Position numbers and translations under genes: made by a program. Below are positions 47,214 to 60,000 of a stretch of DNA of 64,000 nt, in pieces. Numbering within the stretch: position 1 is the stretch's first letter; each line of letters opens with the position of its first letter. The notes beneath the pieces were generated by a model that worked only from the letters and a program-made list of their open reading frames with translations, searched no databases and was not told the origin of the DNA. The stretch is from Hofstenia miamia (lineage: Eukaryota > Xenacoelomorpha > Acoela), in assembly GCA_004352715.1 (NCBI GenBank), contig SCFE01000109.1:234459-298458 (forward strand), given 5' to 3'.

Positions 47214-47385
47214 TANNNNNNNNNNNNNNNNNNNNNNNNNNNNNNNNNNNNNNNNNNNNNNNNNNNNNNNNNNNNNNNNNNNNNNNNNNNNNNNNNNNNN
47301 NNNNNNNNNNNNNNNNNNNNNNNNNNNNNNNNNNNNNNNNNNNNNNNNNNNNNNNNNNNNNNNNNNNNNNTTATTATATATTATA
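47178..47385. other. AT microsatellite with 155-base assembly gap
   Basis: An (AT)n run leads into Ns at 47216-47370 and AT-rich sequence resumes after it. The gap is probably caused by the microsatellite. Open frames crossing it are meaningless. Confidence 0.9.
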
Positions 47386-47399
47386 TTAATAGGATTCCT

Positions 47400-48980
47400 A
47401 TATAGGATTATAATGATGTACAACTCTGTACACAGGGCTAGATGAGATATAGCTAGATGCTAGATCTAAATGTCACTTGTTTGTGATCGAAATTAATGCT
47501 ACTACAGTAAGCCAACAGTTAATATATTTTACACATTTTTGCTTGGAAATTCAAGGCTCGGCTGAATGTTTTTAAAAGCCCTTTAGCCTTTATGTCTGTA
47601 GTTCAGTCCCCAAAACTGAGCTTCCAGTGCGACGCAGTGTGACCTTGGAAAACTAGAATTTGGCATTGTACTGAAAATGTGTGGCATATTTTCAATAATA
47701 TCTCAACAATCAAATGATAATTTTATTGTAAGAAGAAACAAACTCAAATATATCATAATAATCCTAAAATACAACACGTTGTTCCTTTTCATCAGCTTGT
47801 CTTTCTTTTGTGCTTTCTATAAAACGCTGGTAAGATATTATTGATGTACTTCACTTGATGATACTGTTGAAAATCTATTTCTTGTAATTAAGCCACTTCG
47901 CAACTGCTGGCCTGACATCGTATTCTGCCAATGGAAGCAAATTGAGCTTAATATATAGTGAATTTTTAATTGTTGGTGCCAAAATGCTAGATCAATTAGG
48001 CGCCTCCAAAATATATGTTGAAGTAGAGCCCACGATAACAGCAGAATTGGGGAAGGTACGTGGCTTAACGAAGTATATTTGTTAACCCTATATTAATTAA
48101 TGTTACTTTTAATTAACAAACCGTTTTTTAGATAGTCTTGAGAAAATCTAGTTTCTTAAGAAATAGTATATCGACACAGCTGTGGGTTTGTGTGTATTGA
48201 TATTTTGTGCTAAGAATTAAAACCTGAAGTATATAAAACCATTATAATATTTTGTCAATGAAAAATTCGATCTTTGTAAAAACATTCAAATTCTTGCCAT
48301 ACTCATTGTTCAGATAATGGGTCGGGTTAGTGTTCATGTAAGCAACAACTCCCCTGACATATTTTTTTAATGTAGAAAAACTATGTGATGACTTCTGACT
48401 TTGCACGCAGTGCGCCTGAACAGGACAGAGTCAGGTCGCGAATTTTAGTAGAAAAGGGAGAGAATTCACTTTCTTCCAGTGATTTCAGATTTTAGATATA
48501 TCTTTATTAGTTCGTGAATTATAAGTGTTTGAAATTTTTTTAAGGTAGCGGTAGCCATCACCGATTTTGACAAATTACTAATGAATATAGGGTTAACTTT
48601 AAATTTTGTCCTAAAATTCTCCTATTTCATTGCCTGCTAAAATGTTCCTATCCTACATTGTATATTACAGCAAAGGGCGGAGCCCTTGAAATTCATCATT
48701 ATCATCAATATACACATTTCAATTGGATAAATATTTTATACTTTGTAATGGGTTTAAACGAAAAGCAATCTTTAATAGGTGTGTTTTTGGTGCTAAATTT
48801 TTTTGCTTGCTAATATAGCCCAACATCAACTAGTGTGAGCTTGCAACTTTTGTGTTTTAGGGCCTGCTGTAGTTAAATGTTGTTTAACTAAAATAGCTTG
48901 AATAACAAGAAAAAATGCTAGTGTCCTATTAATCATATGCATATCTAAACGCGTGATCACACCTATAAATGTAGTTTAGG
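47400..48980. other. Intergenic, no gene recognised
   Basis: No supported gene. A short ATG frame near 47984-48054 ends at a donor-like GGTACGTGG, but it has no identifiable homology and no second exon that I can find. Confidence 0.3.
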
Positions 48981-49079
48981 TCAAAACCACATTAATTACT
49001 TTTGTTGGCATCACTGAGCATAAAGCTGTACGCCAGTCAAATTTTTGTCGGCGGCGGCGTGAAAAAAATAAATACTGTT

Positions 49080-50710
49080 CAGCAAACATTTCAATTAGAA
49101 AGCATTTTCAAAATGTTATTTTCATGTATTAAAACTGCATATTTGAAGTTTCCTGGTGTAATAGAAGATCTCTTTGATGTAATGATAAGCCCCGAGGCCG
49201 CCGCTGTTGCGGGGATGCAAAAAACGGCCCGGGCCATTTTTGCAAGGAAAGGGAAGTTTTCCCATTTTTTGCCCGCCAATCGAGGGTGTTAATTTTCATG
49301 CCATCTTCTGACAGCGGTACAGATGTATGCCGGTACACTTCAGTTTTAAAAGTGGCCTTCATACTTGCTGGTGCTGTTGAATGTTTCCTGATGAGTCTCA
49401 GTTTCTTGTTGGTGATAAGACATTCACTAACCTGTGGATCATTATTGTCGATGGACAAATCATCGGCCATCTTTTCCAGAAAGTTAAATGTCAATCACTG
49501 TTAAATTCTTAGTTTAAAAACTCCTCAACAGATTTCAAATGCCTTATTGTAGGGTCTAATAATGCTGCAGCGTAATGAATATAAAGGGACTGAAATCTAT
49601 TCTCCCAGTTGGCCAACATAGTTTCTTTCATGGAAGTAATAACACGGTGTTCCCATGTGAAGCAGGCATAAATATGTATTGCATATCTTTTCTACCAACA
49701 AAATCAAACAAAAATGAATTTTTCGATCAAAAATGGATCATCTTGAGTTTATATTCTCAAAATGTTTTAATATATTACTAGAAAAAAATATGCCTGGTCC
49801 GGTACGCTCAAATGGTGGTAAATATCATCACGATATAAAGCTGCTAAATTTAATGTTGAATATTTGTTTCCCTCTAGCACCTTTGTCGCTTCAGCAAACA
49901 CTTTAAGGAATTTGATAAGTTCTTTCATCGGCAATACCTCTTCGTCCGTTAATATTAAATCAAATTTCTTAACTTTACACAGCACTTATTCGATTTTGGC
50001 ATTATTGGCAATGACGCTTTTCAAAATTCGCAATATAGATGACCAGCGTGTAGGAAATTCTTGTTTGGGAGTCACAGCATTTTGTACTACTTCCGGATCG
50101 AACCTTTCATCATTTTCCAATTCTTCGTTGATGTCAGAGACATTGCTCAATACGGTTGAGCTATCTTCTATCAAGGCAATATCCTCACTTCGGTAAATAA
50201 GCGCCGTTACAATTGCTTTAGCTTTCATAACCAAATCCATAGTCACATAGCAAGATCTCTTGCCAATTCTGTCTTTTTTAGTTCGCCTAACTCAGAAATT
50301 TGGATAATAGGTTTATTAACTTTATTAAAAAAATTTATTATTAATTGAATATATAAAACTTTAATAATTAATAGTTTATTCAATTAATAGCTATAAAAAT
50401 TAGTAATTCCAATTCCTCCTTTATGGAACATCCCGGCTTTTTAGCAGTCATTGTTTCCACATTTATTTTATGATGATCCAATAAATGACCTTGTAGGTTT
50501 CCCGTTGAAACGGTAATTTTGTATCGAAAAAACCTTGCGATATCAGTTTTATTGTCAAATTTATCGAAGCATATGTTGCAATTATAATGTTCTCATCTGT
50601 AATTCCGTCTTCATATATAACACCAAAGTGTTTAAACACAGCACTTTTCCTATCCGTGATAAGTTCAAACTTGTAGCACTTTTGTCCAATGTCAATACAG
50701 ATGTGAATTC
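49080..50710 (-). pseudogene. BED-type hAT transposase remnant
   Basis: Read on the minus strand from about 50690: AVFKHFGVIYEDG, then after a frameshift CNICFDKF and GNLQGHLLDHHK, which is a BED zinc finger (C-x2-C ... H-x4-H). The core follows with TPKQEFPTRWSS (near 50060), then LTDEEVLPMKELIKFLK and ATKVLEGNKYSTLNL (near 49870-49950). The C-terminal hATC end reads CIPATAAAS ... GLIITSKRSSITPGN (near 49150-49230), with the usual S-E-R-x-F segment lost between the two pieces. Several stops and frameshifts show it is inactive. It belongs to a different hAT lineage from the KIAA1586-like copy at 20.5 kb. The termini were not found. Confidence 0.8.
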
Positions 50711-50859
50711 AAAAGCAACTATAAGCAAATGGCTATAAACGGTCACTGCCTCAATTACCCACCACGCAGTTCTAAAAAGGGGCGGAGGTGGCGTACAGCT
50801 CTAACTGAGAAGTCTAATTTTACAACTACAGCGTCATAATTAAGTATTGTTTCCAGAAG

Positions 50860-51390
50860 ATTTATGAGCACATTTTATTAACTCATTGACAAATCCAGCA
50901 TTAAATCAAAAAGATATTGTGACAATTGTTCAACAAGGCTATATATTTCAGCCTCTTGCTTTAGAAGGCCAAAGTGGTGCAGGTAAATTCACAGGTGTCT
51001 TTATTGCCAAACTTGGCAAGTCCCTTGTATTTTGATCAAAAGAATCACGTGCGGGGGAATATTTTAAACAACGTCTGAGCATTATCATTTAGCAGACAAA
51101 TGCTGCATGTACTTTGGGGGCAATAAAAGATGAATCTTCATTAGAAGAATTGTTTTATATCTTCTAGACATATGGAACCAAGTACTTAAAATTTTTTTTG
51201 GATATAAGACATGGGGAATTTAATGGTCGATATTGGGCCAACAAACATCAACGGGCTCATGCATAGGACCTTTTTGTATTTGTCATCAAGAAGGAAAATT
51301 CAATTCAGTACATATAATTTGACCAGATTCTTGATGCGCTTAAAAGAAATTTAACTGAAAATTACTGTATTTCTAGCATAAAACAAGCCT
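50860..51390 (+). pseudogene. Retroelement C-terminal domain fragment (nuclease-like), copy 1
   Basis: Broken plus frames read GYIFQPLALEGQSGAGKF, LGKSL, ESRAGEYFKQRLS, then a stop and NAACTLGAIKDESSLEELF. F-x-P-(I/L)-A-x-E followed by a Q-R-(I/L)-S and an N-x-A-C block is the order in a conserved C-terminal region of animal RT-bearing elements that resembles a PD-(D/E)xK nuclease fold. Downstream, RHGEFNGRYWANKHQRAHA may be the continuation. The domain assignment rests on remembered pattern only. Confidence 0.45.
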
Positions 51391-51399
51391 GAGCAAGAG

Positions 51400-53020
51400 T
51401 TCAAAACCTGATTAGAAAAAAAGAAATCAATTGAAGTTTTCCTTTTAAGGAAGAGTTTATATAATTTCAACTATAATTTTTATTATTAAATATTTATTGT
51501 AAATGATGCATGATTACAAAATAGAATTTTTAAAAAGATAATTCACAACACATCAAACTATGAAAAAATAAATGGTCAGCTAGTTCATCTTTTACTGGAA
51601 ACGGGGTCTTGATGTATGCCATCACTCGTGAGGCAATCTGAGTCTACGACTGTTGAATTTTTCAACACTTAGATTTTTTAATTTGTGTGAAACCTGAAAT
51701 TTTTTCCTAAATCTAATTCAATTACCTTTTATAGAAAGCATTTTTAAGTTGTCGAGATTTTATTACAAAGCATGTTCGCGATCTTTCCGATTTTTATCAA
51801 ATGCAACTTATTGACTTAAATTCTATTCCAATTAAAAGGATATGTTGGTGATTCACTTTATTTTTATTTATGACTTCCCTTTGTTAATAAGTGTATTTTT
51901 GTTATTATTTTTGTCCTTAGTCATAATATAGTCTATTTACTAATTCTACATAGAAATATATTTAAATTTATGAGAAAGGCTTTTAAAAAGCTCAACTAAA
52001 CATCTTCAAGTATTATTGCATCATATCTAGGCTAAGCTTTTTTCACATTTAGAGTCGAGGGGTTCCAAGAGCCTATTCATCACCAAACAGCGAAATTTGG
52101 CAGGATATAACTTACATATGGCTGAATATCAAGAGAACAGAAAACATTGTAGTCTGGTGTCCTGAAGTCAAGAATTTGACGCTAATACAAAAAATATGTT
52201 CACATAAAAGAATGGCGCTAAAATTTGACAGGGTCATTGTTAATATATAGCTAAGTACAATAATATCCATTGCATACCCAATTAATATGTGATATATAAG
52301 CCATGGACATCTAGATAGTATTATCTAGATGTCCATAATATAAGCAAACATTTACGGGACAACCATCAATTGCAAGATGAAATTTATAACATATTGCGTC
52401 TATGGAATATAATTAATATATCCTAAAAAATAATTATAAAATGAATACCATTTTAATGATTCTTTTATATTTTTATATGTTAAGGAAAGTAAAAAATGCT
52501 GGTCACATCTTTTAAATTAAAGATATTAGAAACCCTGCCAAGATAAGGTTAATAAAATCAAATATCAAATAACTTTAAGTGACTTCCTGCAGAAACCCGA
52601 TATCTCCGTTCTAGACTTTTGACTTCTGTGTGATATTTTACACAAGCTCGATCAGTAAGTTGTTCCACAAAATTTGGATGAAGTGGCAAACTAACGAAAT
52701 TTTTTGTTGAAAATTGCAATAGACATCATTAATAAATGTTCTTGGCATCTGTGCGTCAAGCATTCGAGGTCACATTGTGAACATTTGTAAAAACATTTAA
52801 TTTTTAAGTGTTTACATAAATTTTTATAGGATTTCTGTAGTTTGTCAACTCTAACAAATGATATTAAAACTAGGATTTTTTATCGGCCAGAAAATCGCAA
52901 ACACTACATATCAAAAAAATCTATTATGAGTGTGCTTCAGAATCTAAATCATTTCAGAACATAGCTTGCTAAAAATGTGCTTTGAATTGTACACTTAGAT
53001 TGCATTTCCTAAGGTTGTCT
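51400..53020. other. Intergenic, with one 15-bp hairpin
   Basis: No gene is recognised. ATGGACATCTAGATA (52303-52317) and TATCTAGATGTCCAT (52322-52336) form a perfect 15-bp stem with a 4-nt loop. Confidence 0.5.
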
Positions 53021-53024
53021 TTCA

Positions 53025-53330
53025 AGATAAGATAAGATAAGATAATCTATATTCATTTGAATTTTTTTACAATATTTTACTGATATTTCAAATGAATAGC
53101 GTCATTAACTACTATGTACAAAAAAATGAATAATAACAAAAATGAAATAAATAAAACAACACTGACTAAAAAATACACTGACTACGGATAGCTNGGCGGT
53201 GATGCGTTTTTGCGAATCGAAATCTCCAATAAACTGAGAACTGTTAATTGTATCGAGTAGAGCGCGCTCGCTAGACCCGACTATCTCAGAGAGAAGCATG
53301 ATTTGTTGATGTACGCATCAAAATTAAAGT
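53025..53330 (-). mobile_element. 3' end of a non-LTR element with (TTATC)n tail
   Basis: On the minus strand the segment ends TTCAAATGAATATAGATTATCTTATCTTATCTTATC. The pentanucleotide tail at 53025-53045, after an AATATAGA signal-like word, is typical of CR1-type 3' ends. The sequence upstream (53100-53330) is probably its 3' UTR. A single N lies inside at 53194. Confidence 0.5.
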
Positions 53331-53339
53331 GGGAGCCAC

Positions 53340-55480
53340 TGAGATTGAAGAAAGCAATTTCATAACTTATCTTGCAATAGTGCTGCATTTGAAGTTTAAG
53401 AAATTTTTCATTACCTAGAAAAAGGCCCCTTGGAATTAACTATATATTATCGATGCAATTCGAGAAGTCTTTTCAATAAGAGCTTCAACCGTGTCAGTAT
53501 ATGACCAGGTCAATTTTTGCTTAAAGCTTCCTGGTCACATTTAATTACACAAATGCAGAACATACATATATACAAAGTAACATATCTTAACCAATTCAGG
53601 CTCATTATGCCATGTCCATGTGTCAGAGATTTAATCGGATCCAATATTTTAGGATCTGAAACTTCATGATGCGGATCCGATCCGAATTTTTAAAAGAATA
53701 ATTTTAGTTTTCATCCAAAGCGGATCCGAATATAAATAAGTATTCTAACAATATATAAAATGGAATTAAAATTTATTCACGTTCTTTTCAAATGCAAAAA
53801 TATTAAGTGTTTTAACACTGTCTTGAGATCCAAAATGGACATATACGATTTACCGGTGACGACAAGGTCAGGCTCGGAGCCAGGCATTTAAAAAATGGAA
53901 CGACTTACGCAACAGTGCATTCAAATCAACTCAAATGTAGTGAATCCCTATAACTTAAAAGCAATGTGTTGAAACATCAATGTTAAATTTTGAATATTAC
54001 AATAGTATCAAATGCTCTCTTCTAGTACTACAATCTAATACAGTCAATTTTGGTCAAGCAACGATCATTAAATATGCCTAAAATTTTCTCTCAAAGTTCC
54101 TTTGTTTGAAATAGATTGCTTCTTTTATCTGTAATTTTCCACCCACAAGAAACAAAGCCGTTTCTGATTGGCGTGAATTTGATTATGAGTGGAAATTTAT
54201 AATTTCTCTGCCAAACCTCCAACAAATTCATTTCTTTACTTATTTGTAAGCTTTGTAGCAATCTAATTCCTAAAATTGTCATTAACTATAATCATATTAT
54301 ATTTATAAAGTTTAAATAGTTGAGTTTATTCTAGTATTACCATCTTATTAAATTTATTATGTCCAAATCTAATAATCACCATTTTGCAATGTTACTATGA
54401 ATTGAGAATTGAAATTGTTTCAAACAACAAGATATAATTTACTTCAAATTTGCAGCTAAGCGTTGAAAACAAGAATAGCACAACCAATCGCAAATTAAAA
54501 AACAAACCCAAAATATATGTTGTAAGACATTAACAAATTTTTTAGTAGAGTGTATTAAAATCCGTGATGGAAAAGTTCATTATTCCAAACTAAATTTAAG
54601 ATTTAAATATAAATTTTGAATTTTACTTTTCATTGAAGTTTGATTGCAAATTTTAAATTATGTATAAGCAGCATTAAAGTAAATTAGTCCCCATTATTGC
54701 TGTGCCCAAGCCCAAGGTATGGCTCTATAAAATTTTTGCTTTACTGATTATAATAATCACACGAAGCTTTTGAAAACTAAGCTGATGTTGGCATTGCAAG
54801 TTACCTATGATGCATCTTACTTGAGAATTTTTGATTGAAGACCATCCCCAATTATATTATATTAGTATCCTTAAATTTTTGCGGTGTTTGCAGCAACCAA
54901 GGTATTTTACCTGCTTTTCTGTGTTTCTTCTGCTTTTCCATTTGCAGGTTTATACAAACAAATGTTTAGGTTGCTTTACAATTTTATAATTATGTGATGG
55001 CTAACATGAATCGCATTTTCAGATTTGAAATATTCGTCACCAATTTTTATAAGTTGTTAGAAAAAACACCGCGGAACCTATAGTATGAACAATGAAATTC
55101 AATTACAAAATTTCATTTAGATTGAGGTTATTAACATACTTAAAGCGGCATTCAATGTAAAAATGTGCGGAATGAATAAAATGTACAATATACAAAATTT
55201 TTAAAAAATTTTTGGATCTGAAACAAATCTCAAAATGTAGATCCGAGATCCGATCTATGTATAACAAACCTATGTTCAGTTTATTCTATAATAAAAGAAT
55301 TCAATTGAGAAATGTGATTTGCGCGTTTCAAACTAAGATTTAGTTGCGAAATTGTTTTTGTTCAATACCATATCAGAAATTTGTAAAACTCCTTCGCTGC
55401 AAAGCACCAAGATTCGAATTAGAATCATAAAAATGGATTCAAATTTGATTTCGAATATTCGCATAATTCTGCACAACTTC
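53340..55480. other. Non-coding, with GGATCCGATCC-rich patches
   Basis: GGATCCGATCCGA-like words cluster near 53636-53720, and a related GATCCGAGATCCGATC patch lies near 55,240. The two patches could bracket a non-autonomous element, but no termini were found. No gene is recognised. Confidence 0.3.
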
Positions 55481-55503
55481 AAAATTTACAAAATTCAATT
55501 ATT

Positions 55504-56070
55504 TCAATAATTTACAAAATCAACATTACAATAACGACAATTTGCGACATATTGAAGTAAATTTCCTAAAATACTGAGCTTCAGCATAAAAAACAACAGG
55601 TTTATTGAAAGTCCTGTAGAAGAAGCTATGAAGAGAGTAGAGGAGATGCACCTACAAATTGAAGACTTCGTCCAACTGTTTTGTTGAACCAACTGTGCCA
55701 ACGACACAGGCAATATTTGCCATTTGAATTGCAACACTGATTCTTTGCATAAGGAATTCCTGAGAATAAGCCTGCTTGGTGCACGCACGGAACGTGCTGC
55801 AAGTGTTTTGAGAAATTCAAAAGATTCAGACCCACAATTGCTTTGAACTTCAAAGGCTATAGGTTGGAAGCCAGCATCAATTTTTTGTCGGTATTTATTT
55901 ATCTTTATTCGCTCAGCAACTTCTGCAGCCTTAAGGGGAGCATTATTGTTGACTCTACTTTGGGAAAGAGCTTCGACTGCAGTTACATTCCAAAGAATAA
56001 CTCGACCTCGCTTCCATGGAACCAAAACAACAATGGCGGATTTATTGAAAACCGTTGGAGATTTTAGTAC
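55504..56070 (-). pseudogene. Retroelement C-terminal domain fragment (nuclease-like), copy 2
   Basis: A 173-codon minus frame begins VPWKRGRVILWNVTAVEALSQS, continues AAEVAERIKINKYRQKI and FQPIAFEVQSNCGSESFEFL, then RISVAIQ-like words in the neighbouring frame and GTVGSTKQLDEVF-like words at the end. P-W-x2-G-(R/K)-x2-x-W-(D/N)-x-T, K-x-x-K-Y and F-x-P-(I)-A-x-E-x2-G are the landmark order of the same C-terminal region seen in degraded form at 50.9 kb. A frameshift near 55,760 breaks it. No RT lies next to it, so only the 3' end was inserted or kept. Confidence 0.55.
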
Positions 56071-56279
56071 AAATTTTCAGCATTATAAAGGTAGACATTT
56101 ACGTATTGTTGTGTCCACATCCAAGCGATTCTAAAATTCTTTAATAGGCTTGAATGAAAATGTAAACGAAACCTTATGATCACACTGGGATGATAAAGTT
56201 TAATCTCATACTTAAAACAAATATATTTTACACAGATATTAGCGAATTCTTCTGTATGTACACTGTACATCACTTTTCA

Positions 56280-56700
56280 TAAAAAAATCATGATTTAATT
56301 TTACAAAACCTAACAAAATTCAGAATTTGAAAAAAGTATAAGTGAAAAAATAAGAATTATTAAATTTTAGGTAATGTTATTCTAAGAGACGAAATAATTG
56401 GAAAATTACGTAAAAATTTCAGTAAAATAACTAAAACTACGTCAAAATCAAATACACATTGTGCCACATATTACGCTCATTACACCAATATACTGATAAA
56501 ATATCGATCTTCTCCTTGCTTAAGTTTTTGAAAAGGAAATCTGAATTACTTAAATTATGTATATGTGTATATTTGTTCGACACCCAGGCTACGGATATAC
56601 CTATGTATATGTAAATTATGCTGTTTAAAATTTAAAAATATTTTGAGTATACAAACTTGTCTCTATATCCTCTTAGTTATTCAAGGAATCGAAAGTAATC
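56280..56700. other. Intergenic, no gene recognised
   Basis: AT-rich with no coding signal, between the nuclease-like fragment and the large non-LTR copy. Confidence 0.35.
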
Positions 56701-56729
56701 CTGGCCCTGCTTATAACTATGAATAATTC

Positions 56730-59700
56730 ATTTTGAAAGTTAATAATAATAGTAAAAGCACAAATTATGGGCATGTAAACTTTCAGAATTTAGCCAATAA
56801 ACATTATCCGTTTATGAAATTTATGCAAGAATTATGCACAATAATTGGCCTGACTAAATCTTGGCGAACTGACAGTGACTCCAACAACATGTGGACACTT
56901 AATAGTAGTATATACAAACTTTTTCGCAATGATGGAAAGCCTAGTAATTTTCTATGGAAAATTAAAGGTGGTGGTGGTCTTTCCCAAAATTTACCGACCC
57001 AAGTTAAAAAATGACTTTTCACTATTAGATTCAAAATTTGAAAGACTATGAATCGAAATAAACAATCCAAGTAAAAATTCTAGATATAAAAAACCATTAG
57101 TTAATATTTCTTACTACCCTTCAAAAAATTACCTCAATGATTTTGTTATTCAAATCGAAAACAAGTTATCTTTTGCATGCTCTGAAAACAAAGATGTCAT
57201 ATTAATGGGCGATTAGAATTTAAATTACTTGAATTATCGCGAAAAAGAAAAATTCGATCTTTTAATAGACACTTTTAAATTATTTTCGTCAAACACAGAG
57301 CTATCTACAAGAAATGTATCCACTTCTAGCACACTTATTGACCATATCATCGCAACAGATAAGAAAGATAACTATAGTTTTTATTGTATGGTCTGAAGGC
57401 GTCTTGATTCGTTATTACCGCCTCTCTGATGATGAGCGCAAATCTTTTGGCCTTNNNNNNNNNNNNNNNNNNNNNNNNNNNNNNNNNNNNNNNNNNNNNN
57501 NNNNNNNNNNNNNNNNNNNNNNNNNNNNNNNNNNNNNNNNNNNNNNNNNNNNNNNNNNNNNNNNNNNNNNNNNNNNNNNNNNNNNNNNNNNNNNNNNNNN
57601 NNNNNNNNNNNNNNNNNNNNNNNNNNNNNNNNNNNNNNCTGCCGTAAAACTTGACTTGTTTTTATTTCTTGTTGTGTATGCCTTCAGCGGCTAAATAAAG
57701 TCATTGATTATTATTATTATTATTATTATTGTGGAGAATTCCCATTTTCTGATCATTGTATTATTGCTATACACGTTTCTAATAATACTATTAAAACAAT
57801 TAGAGAATGGATTATCATCTGTGACAATTCTAGAGAAAATATTGTAAGCTTAAATTTGAGCTAAGCGTACAAAAGTGGAATGATGTATATTCAGCTTCAG
57901 GACCAAATAATATGCTAGAAAATTTTCTTACTAAACTTGAATATTTGTATGACATTTATTGGCCTGAAAAAAATTCTGTTCTAATTATTCCTTTCAAAAA
58001 AATAATTATGATAGAAAACATTGGATTGACTCCAAGTGTAAACAGTGTATAAAAAACATAAAAATCAAGCCCATAAAGACTACCTAATATTAAAAACCAT
58101 CAAAAGTTTTTGTCGTTACAAAAAGGCCAGAAATTTTTGTAATGTAACTATTAGAAAAGTGCAAAATTCTTAATCCAAAAACTTTCTCAGCGGATTGAAT
58201 CAGTGAAACAAATGGAGATATATTAATTGACTAATTCTCAGAAAAAAATGTATGAGCGACATAGTTGCAATTAATGACTATGATGGAATTTACAAAATGC
58301 CCCCATAAAAGTTGCAAATATTTTAAACGAACCTTTTATCAACCTTGGAAATTATGAAGAGAATATTGAATTTAATATTCCACAGAAAAAAAATTATTCC
58401 CACTCTTAACTTCAGATATACTACAACTTATGAGATGATCAAAGCTATAACAAAATTCAAATCGAATAAATCAAATGGCCCTGTCAAAGTTCCTACTTGG
58501 ATTTTGAAAGAAACCACCATAATTATTAGTAAACTATTAAACTTTATTTTTAATGAATGCATCAAAACTAGCATTTTACCTGACATTTTGAAAAAAGCTC
58601 ATGTAACGCTGGTTTTTAACAAACTTATGAAAATATTGCTTCAAATTATACACCAATCTCGATAAAATCCCCAATTAGTAAAATATTTGAGAGAATAATC
58701 AGATTTAATTTCTGATGCACAGTTTAGATTTCGAAAACATTTTGCTTCTACTGATGCTCTCATCCAAGCTACTGAAAACTGGAGGAACTCCTTAGATAAA
58801 GAAAACTATGTCGCAATTTCTTGGATATTTCTAAAACCTTTGACTCAATCAATCATAAAATATTTTGTGAGAAACTTAGGCATATAGGCATGGGTAATAA
58901 TAGTGTACATTTCATCTCAAATTATCCTAATAACAGAATTCAACGGATTAAAATAAAGTATTTTCAAGTTGGCTTCCGATAAAAAATGTTATACCACAGG
59001 GAACTATTCTAGGCCCCTACTATTTAATATTTATATAAATGATATGAAATATCGTACTAAGACCAATCTTTTTCAAAATTCTGATGATACCTGTGTATTT
59101 TTTGATGACAAATCTGATGATAACGCAATAAATCAAACTGAGTTAAGCTGTCAATCTTTATGCAATTACTTTTAAATGCATAAATTAAGAATTAAAGCTA
59201 AAAAACTGAATTATGTTTATTTAGTCCTAATAATGCTGAAAAAATCGGCCTAAAAAATTTCAAACTTCCTGAAATTTCATCTTTTAAATATTTAGGGGTT
59301 ACATTTGATTCAAAATTACTATTTAATATTGGTAAAAAACTAGGTCATGTCTTAAGGCAACTATCAGAAAATGCAATTATACAACTTTTATATTGTTTGG
59401 TAATGAGCAATTTTTATTATAGTAGTATTTTATTTTCAAACAGACGCGAGGAACTAATTAAAAAACTTGAAATTCAACATAAATGGGCCATTCATGTTTG
59501 AAAGAGAAATTCTAGAGCTTTCAAAACATGTATTTATTAATCAATCCCAAGTCCTCAACAGTTAATTCAAATATACACCTGCACTAAATTTTATAAAATT
59601 GTCAAATTGGTTCCACCTTATAATTACATAAAATTCCCAGAATTTTCAAACAAGTTTAATGAAAGAACAAAGATTCACTATAACCAAACATAAATCTAAA

Positions 59701-60000
59701 ATTAAACAACATTCGTTCATAAATAATGCAATAACACAATAGAATGAATTACCCCAAGAGATCAAATGTATTACAAACCTAAAGCAATTTTGCAAACGTG
59801 TTAAAGAATTAATTCTAAAACAAATTCATCTGTGGACAATCATGGCGAAAGGCTACAAATTATTGATTATACTACAAGACAGTAACATACGTAGCCTGAA
59901 AAAAATTTTCTTGTAAATAGAGCATGTATTTTATTTTTTATTTTGTATATTTACCGACGCTGTTTAGAGATTCATAAAATTTCGAAATTGTAAGTAAAGT
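56730..60000 (+). pseudogene. Long non-LTR retrotransposon copy 4, with nested insertion and gap
   Basis: This is the same family as copies 1-3. The endonuclease part spans about 56730-57370: a GGGGLS block as in copy 2, then VILMGD followed by a stop where the catalytic Asn motif should be, and SSTLIDHIIATD. SDH resumes at about 57740 after an inserted element. RT part: FKSNKSNGPVKVPTWILKE (58345 frame), a worn LDISKTFDSINH near 58,830, GTILGPLLFNIYINDM near 59,000-59,045, and NSDDT in place of YADDT. The thumb region has FKYLGVTFDSK near 59,290. The 3' UTR ends near 60,000. Many stops: inactive. Confidence 0.8.
57385..57731 (+). mobile_element. Nested retroelement 3' end with (ATT)n tail, contains N gap
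   Basis: It interrupts the endonuclease between the IDHIIATD and SDH motifs. After the Ns (57455-57638) it reads CTTCAGCGGCTAAATAAAGTCATTG and then an (ATT)n run to 57731. A poly-ATT end after an AATAAAG signal is a typical non-LTR 3' tail. The gap hides most of it. Confidence 0.65.

Noticed and set aside
47984-48060. Possible exon ending at GGTACGTGG
   Set aside because: It has a short frame and a good-looking donor, but no recognised protein, no partner exon and no clear acceptor.
53620-55260. Single transposon bracketed by GGATCCGATCC patches
   Set aside because: The two patches are not clear inverted repeats, and no target duplication was found.
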